Shown here: positions 62,255-64,000 of the stretch, in pieces | How the letters are laid out: the number at the start of each line of letters is the position of its first letter | Numbering within the stretch: the first letter of the stretch is position 1 | Translations under genes and position numbers: made by a program | Assembly (NCBI GenBank): GCA_947167715.1 | Contig: CAMVJD010000011.1 | Location: 1-64,000, forward strand | DNA: 64,000 nt | Origin: an uncultured Eubacteriaceae bacterium | Lineage (GTDB): Bacteria; Bacillota; Clostridia; Lachnospirales; CAG-274 | Direction: 5' to 3' | Notes under the pieces: generated by a model | Seen by the model: the letters and a program-made list of their open reading frames with translations, nothing else | Told to the model about the DNA's origin: nothing | The model's database searches: none

Positions 62255-62545
62255 ATGGGATGCTATTTTATTATTGATACATACATTGGTGCCAAAAAGG
62301 GCAGGGGAATGTATGACGATTATATCCAACGTGTAAAGCCGATAGTTGAGGGCTTTGGCGGTGAATATATAATAAGGTCGGAGAAAATAACATCGCTTTC
62401 CGCCAAAAGGACACCGCAAAGAGTAATTATAATAAAATTTCCGTCAAGGGAGCAGCTTGAAAAATGCTTTGCTTCGGAGGAATACAAAAGCATAATGGAT
62501 AAACGCACGGGCAGTGTTGATGTGCGGGCGCTTATAGTCGAATAG
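62255..62545 (+). CDS. DUF1330-family protein
   Basis: 96 residues from the ATG at 62255 (AAAGGA upstream). A dimeric alpha-beta barrel fold of the DUF1330 type: DDYIQRVKPIVEGFGGEYI, RTPQRVIIIKFPSREQLEKCFASEEYKSI in pieces. Its role is unknown; related folds occur in small oxygenases and chlorite dismutase-like proteins. It lies between the small ORF and the acetyltransferase, all in one operon. Confidence 0.8.
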   Translation: MGCYFIIDTYIGAKKGRGMYDDYIQRVKPIVEGFGGEYIIRSEKITSLSAKRTPQRVIIIKFPSREQLEKCFASEEYKSIMDKRTGSVDVRALIVE

Positions 62546-62556
62546 GAGGGACAGTT

Positions 62557-63303
62557 ATGGAATATATCAGGGTAACAAAGGAAAACATCGAAAAGGAGCA
62601 TATCTGCTGTGCTATATCAAATAACAGGGATGTGCAGGTGTCCTCAAAAAAGGCATGGCTGACGGAGTGCTTTGACGAGGGTCTTGTATTTTTAAAAAGC
62701 GTTGAAAGGGGCAAATGTTTTATTGAGTATATCCCTGCGGAAAATGCGTGGGTGCCGATAATTGCGGACGGGTTTATGTATATCGACTGTCTGTGGGTGT
62801 CGGGCTCGTTCAAGGGTCACGGCTACTCCAATGACCTTTTAAATGAGTGTATAAAGGACAGCAAGGCCAAGGGCAAAAAGGGTCTTTGCATACTTGCCGC
62901 CGCAAAGAAAAAGCCCTTTTTGGCAGACCCAAAGTTTTTAAAATACAAGGGCTTTGAGGTATCGGACGAGGCGGACAACGGCATACAGCTTTGGTATCTG
63001 CCCTTTGATAAGGGCGCGGAAAAACCAAAAATCAAGGCCTGCGCAAGGCATCCGCATATTGACGAAAAGGGTTATGTGCTTTACTATACAAGCCAATGTC
63101 CCTTTAATGCAAAATATGTGCCGATACTGGAGCAGACCGCAAAGGAGCGGGGCGTGAGCCTTAAGACTATACATCTTGATACAAAAGAGGCCGCACAAAA
63201 TGCCCCGACCCCGATAACGACCTATTCGCTTTTTTACAACGGCGAGTATGCTACCAATGAACAGATGAACGATAAAAAATTTATAAAGCTGCTTGAAAAA
63301 TAA
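62557..63303 (+). CDS. YoaP-like GNAT acetyltransferase
   Basis: 248 residues. N-terminal GNAT domain (about 1-150): YIDCLWVSGSFKGHGYSNDLLNECI with the acetyl-CoA loop, and LADPKFLKYKGFEVSDEADNGIQLWYLPF in pieces. The C-terminal half (about 155-248) is a YoaP-type domain, with thioredoxin-like topology (YYTSQCPFNAKYV) but a single Cys in the CPF motif, and TPITTYSLFYNGEY. The substrate is unknown. RBS AGGAGGG. Confidence 0.88.
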   Translation: MEYIRVTKENIEKEHICCAISNNRDVQVSSKKAWLTECFDEGLVFLKSVERGKCFIEYIPAENAWVPIIADGFMYIDCLWVSGSFKGHGYSNDLLNECIKDSKAKGKKGLCILAAAKKKPFLADPKFLKYKGFEVSDEADNGIQLWYLPFDKGAEKPKIKACARHPHIDEKGYVLYYTSQCPFNAKYVPILEQTAKERGVSLKTIHLDTKEAAQNAPTPITTYSLFYNGEYATNEQMNDKKFIKLLEK

Positions 63304-63330
63304 GATAAAAGATAAATAAGGGGTGTAATA

Positions 63331-63396
63331 ATGATACTGGGTGATCCCGCCAAATTACAGTTTAAAGAGGTATTGTATGGAAGAAAACAAGGTTAA
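63331..63396 (+). CDS. Possible short upstream ORF
   Basis: 21 codons beginning MILGDPAKLQFKEVL, with AAGGGG 7 bases before its ATG. It overlaps the start of the next gene (63377) in another frame. It might couple or modulate translation of that gene, or be the leftover start of a decayed gene. Confidence 0.3.
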   Translation: MILGDPAKLQFKEVLYGRKQG

Positions 63397-63712
63397 AGTT
63401 ATAAAAATTGGCAAACGGGCATTATTTGAGTTTATTTATGAAAAATTTATTGAAAAACAGGATATTTATTTGGATGTGAATGCAGCGGAAGTATCAAATT
63501 ATTTTGATATTGATTGGGAAAACGGAGAATTTATATTCTGCGCAATAAGATCCGAGGATGAAGCGGGAAATTTTCTTGCGCTGCCAAGAGAGATAAATTT
63601 AAAAAACGTTATGAAAAATATGCCCGATACAACAGAGTCAATGTTTACAAAAAACAGATATATGGAATATACAAAGGAAGATTTAATGGGATTTTCCCGG
63701 AAGGAGAACTAA
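63377..63712 (+). CDS. Hypothetical protein
   Basis: 111 residues from the ATG at 63377 (AGAGGT upstream). It begins MEENKVKVIKIGKRALFEFIYE and is acidic, soluble and rich in aromatic residues (VSNYFDIDWENGEFIF). No domain recognised. Codon 1 lies inside the short ORF at 63,331, and its stop is one base before the next start. Its position before a CAT-like gene suggests a shared role, not known. Confidence 0.6.
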   Translation: MEENKVKVIKIGKRALFEFIYEKFIEKQDIYLDVNAAEVSNYFDIDWENGEFIFCAIRSEDEAGNFLALPREINLKNVMKNMPDTTESMFTKNRYMEYTKEDLMGFSRKEN

Positions 63713-63713
63713 T

Positions 63714-64000
63714 ATGAATTACAAAGTAATTGATATTGAAAAATACTACCGCAATGGTGTGTTCCGCCATTTTACGGAGGATTGCAAATGCTCGGTATCA
63801 ATGACGGCAAGGGTGGATGTTACCGCGCTTGTGGAATATTCCAAAAGTACGGACACAAAATTTTATATCAATTTTTTATATATCCTTTCAAGGGTGTTAA
63901 ACTCTCGTGATGATTATAAAATGGGCTATCTGTGGGAAACGAACGAGCTGATATGCTATGATGTGATAAACCCCACACAGTACGTTTTTCACGAGGACAC
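63714..64000 (+). CDS. Chloramphenicol acetyltransferase-like protein (N-terminal part, cut by window edge)
   Basis: 95 codons visible. MNYKVIDIEKYYRNGVFRHF, CSVSMTARVDVTALVEYSK, KFYINFLYILSRVLNSRDDYKMGY (in pieces) and NPTQYVFHEDT match the N-terminal half of type A CAT (PF00302). The catalytic HHxxxDG motif lies beyond the window, so activity cannot be judged. Many such genes in Clostridia encode acetyltransferases of unknown substrate. It is the last visible gene of the TetR operon. RBS AAGGAG. Confidence 0.85.
   Translation, partial: MNYKVIDIEKYYRNGVFRHFTEDCKCSVSMTARVDVTALVEYSKSTDTKFYINFLYILSRVLNSRDDYKMGYLWETNELICYDVINPTQYVFHED

Overview
The window looks like chromosomal DNA of a Gram-positive, low-to-moderate-GC member of the Clostridia. 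The supporting signs are AGGAGG-type ribosome binding sites, frequent extended -10 promoters, an S-layer-anchored (SLH) exoenzyme, a CarD/CdnL regulator, the Asp23-FakA-RecG-RsmD-CoaD gene order, FtsEX with a coiled-coil M23 hydrolase, a VanW/G5 protein and a TIGR04086 membrane protein. A very large pectate lyase with SLH domains, KduI (pectin catabolism) and a Cthe_2159-like beta-helix lipoprotein suggest a plant-polysaccharide-associated gut or anaerobic lineage. A Monoglobus-like pectinolytic Clostridium would fit, but this is inference, not proof.

Layout. 1-2,989 (minus): partial floA, nfeD, a carbon-nitrogen hydrolase and a DUF2334 secreted protein. 3,309-4,559 (plus): kduI and a small Cys-containing protein. 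4,601-9,187 (minus): SseB-like protein, acyltransferase 3, a Suv3-like RNA helicase and a TIGR04086 protein. 9,270-11,194 (plus): PHP phosphoesterase, smpB, a 40-codon acidic ORF and rnhA. 11,487-17,375: a 1,962-residue PL9 pectate lyase with Ig-like repeats and SLH domains, behind a strong promoter and a structured leader. 17,570-23,870: rnr, a YifB-type AAA ATPase, a CarD-like regulator and an asparagine synthetase. 24,063-28,302: a cobalamin lower-ligand assembly operon (cobU, cobS, a short cobU paralogue, cbiB, cobD, a membrane protein) preceded by a structured leader with a terminator-like hairpin. 28,393-31,546: a HerA/DUF853 ATPase and a membrane-anchored PstS-like protein. 31,612-35,204 (minus): ppx and ppk. 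35,477-37,036: the beta-helix lipoprotein. 37,103-41,894 (minus): a PucR/CdaR-type regulator, ftsE, ftsX, the M23 hydrolase and a zinc-ribbon membrane protein.

42,210-42,281 is tRNA-Arg(CCU), followed by its terminator and a dense array of perfect hairpins. 42,708-48,521 is the housekeeping run asp23, fakA, recG, rsmD, coaD and a coiled-coil protein. 48,565-49,629 (minus) is an alarmone synthetase. 49,831-61,259 is a cell-surface block: a dockerin-bearing protein, a Bat-like membrane protein with a long Gln-Asn/Ser-Gly repeat, a 1,402-residue multi-VWA membrane protein, two VanW-type peptidoglycan-binding proteins and an M13 metallopeptidase. 61,412 to the end is a TetR-led operon: small protein, DUF1330, YoaP-like acetyltransferase, unknown protein, and the start of a chloramphenicol-acetyltransferase-like gene.

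The least explained items are the cobU leader, the leader and promoter-proximal inverted repeat of the pectate lyase gene, the hairpin array behind the tRNA, the multi-VWA/Bat-like pair, and the polyphosphate-linked membrane PstS and divergent Ppx. No CRISPR array, insertion sequence, integrase or rRNA gene was seen.
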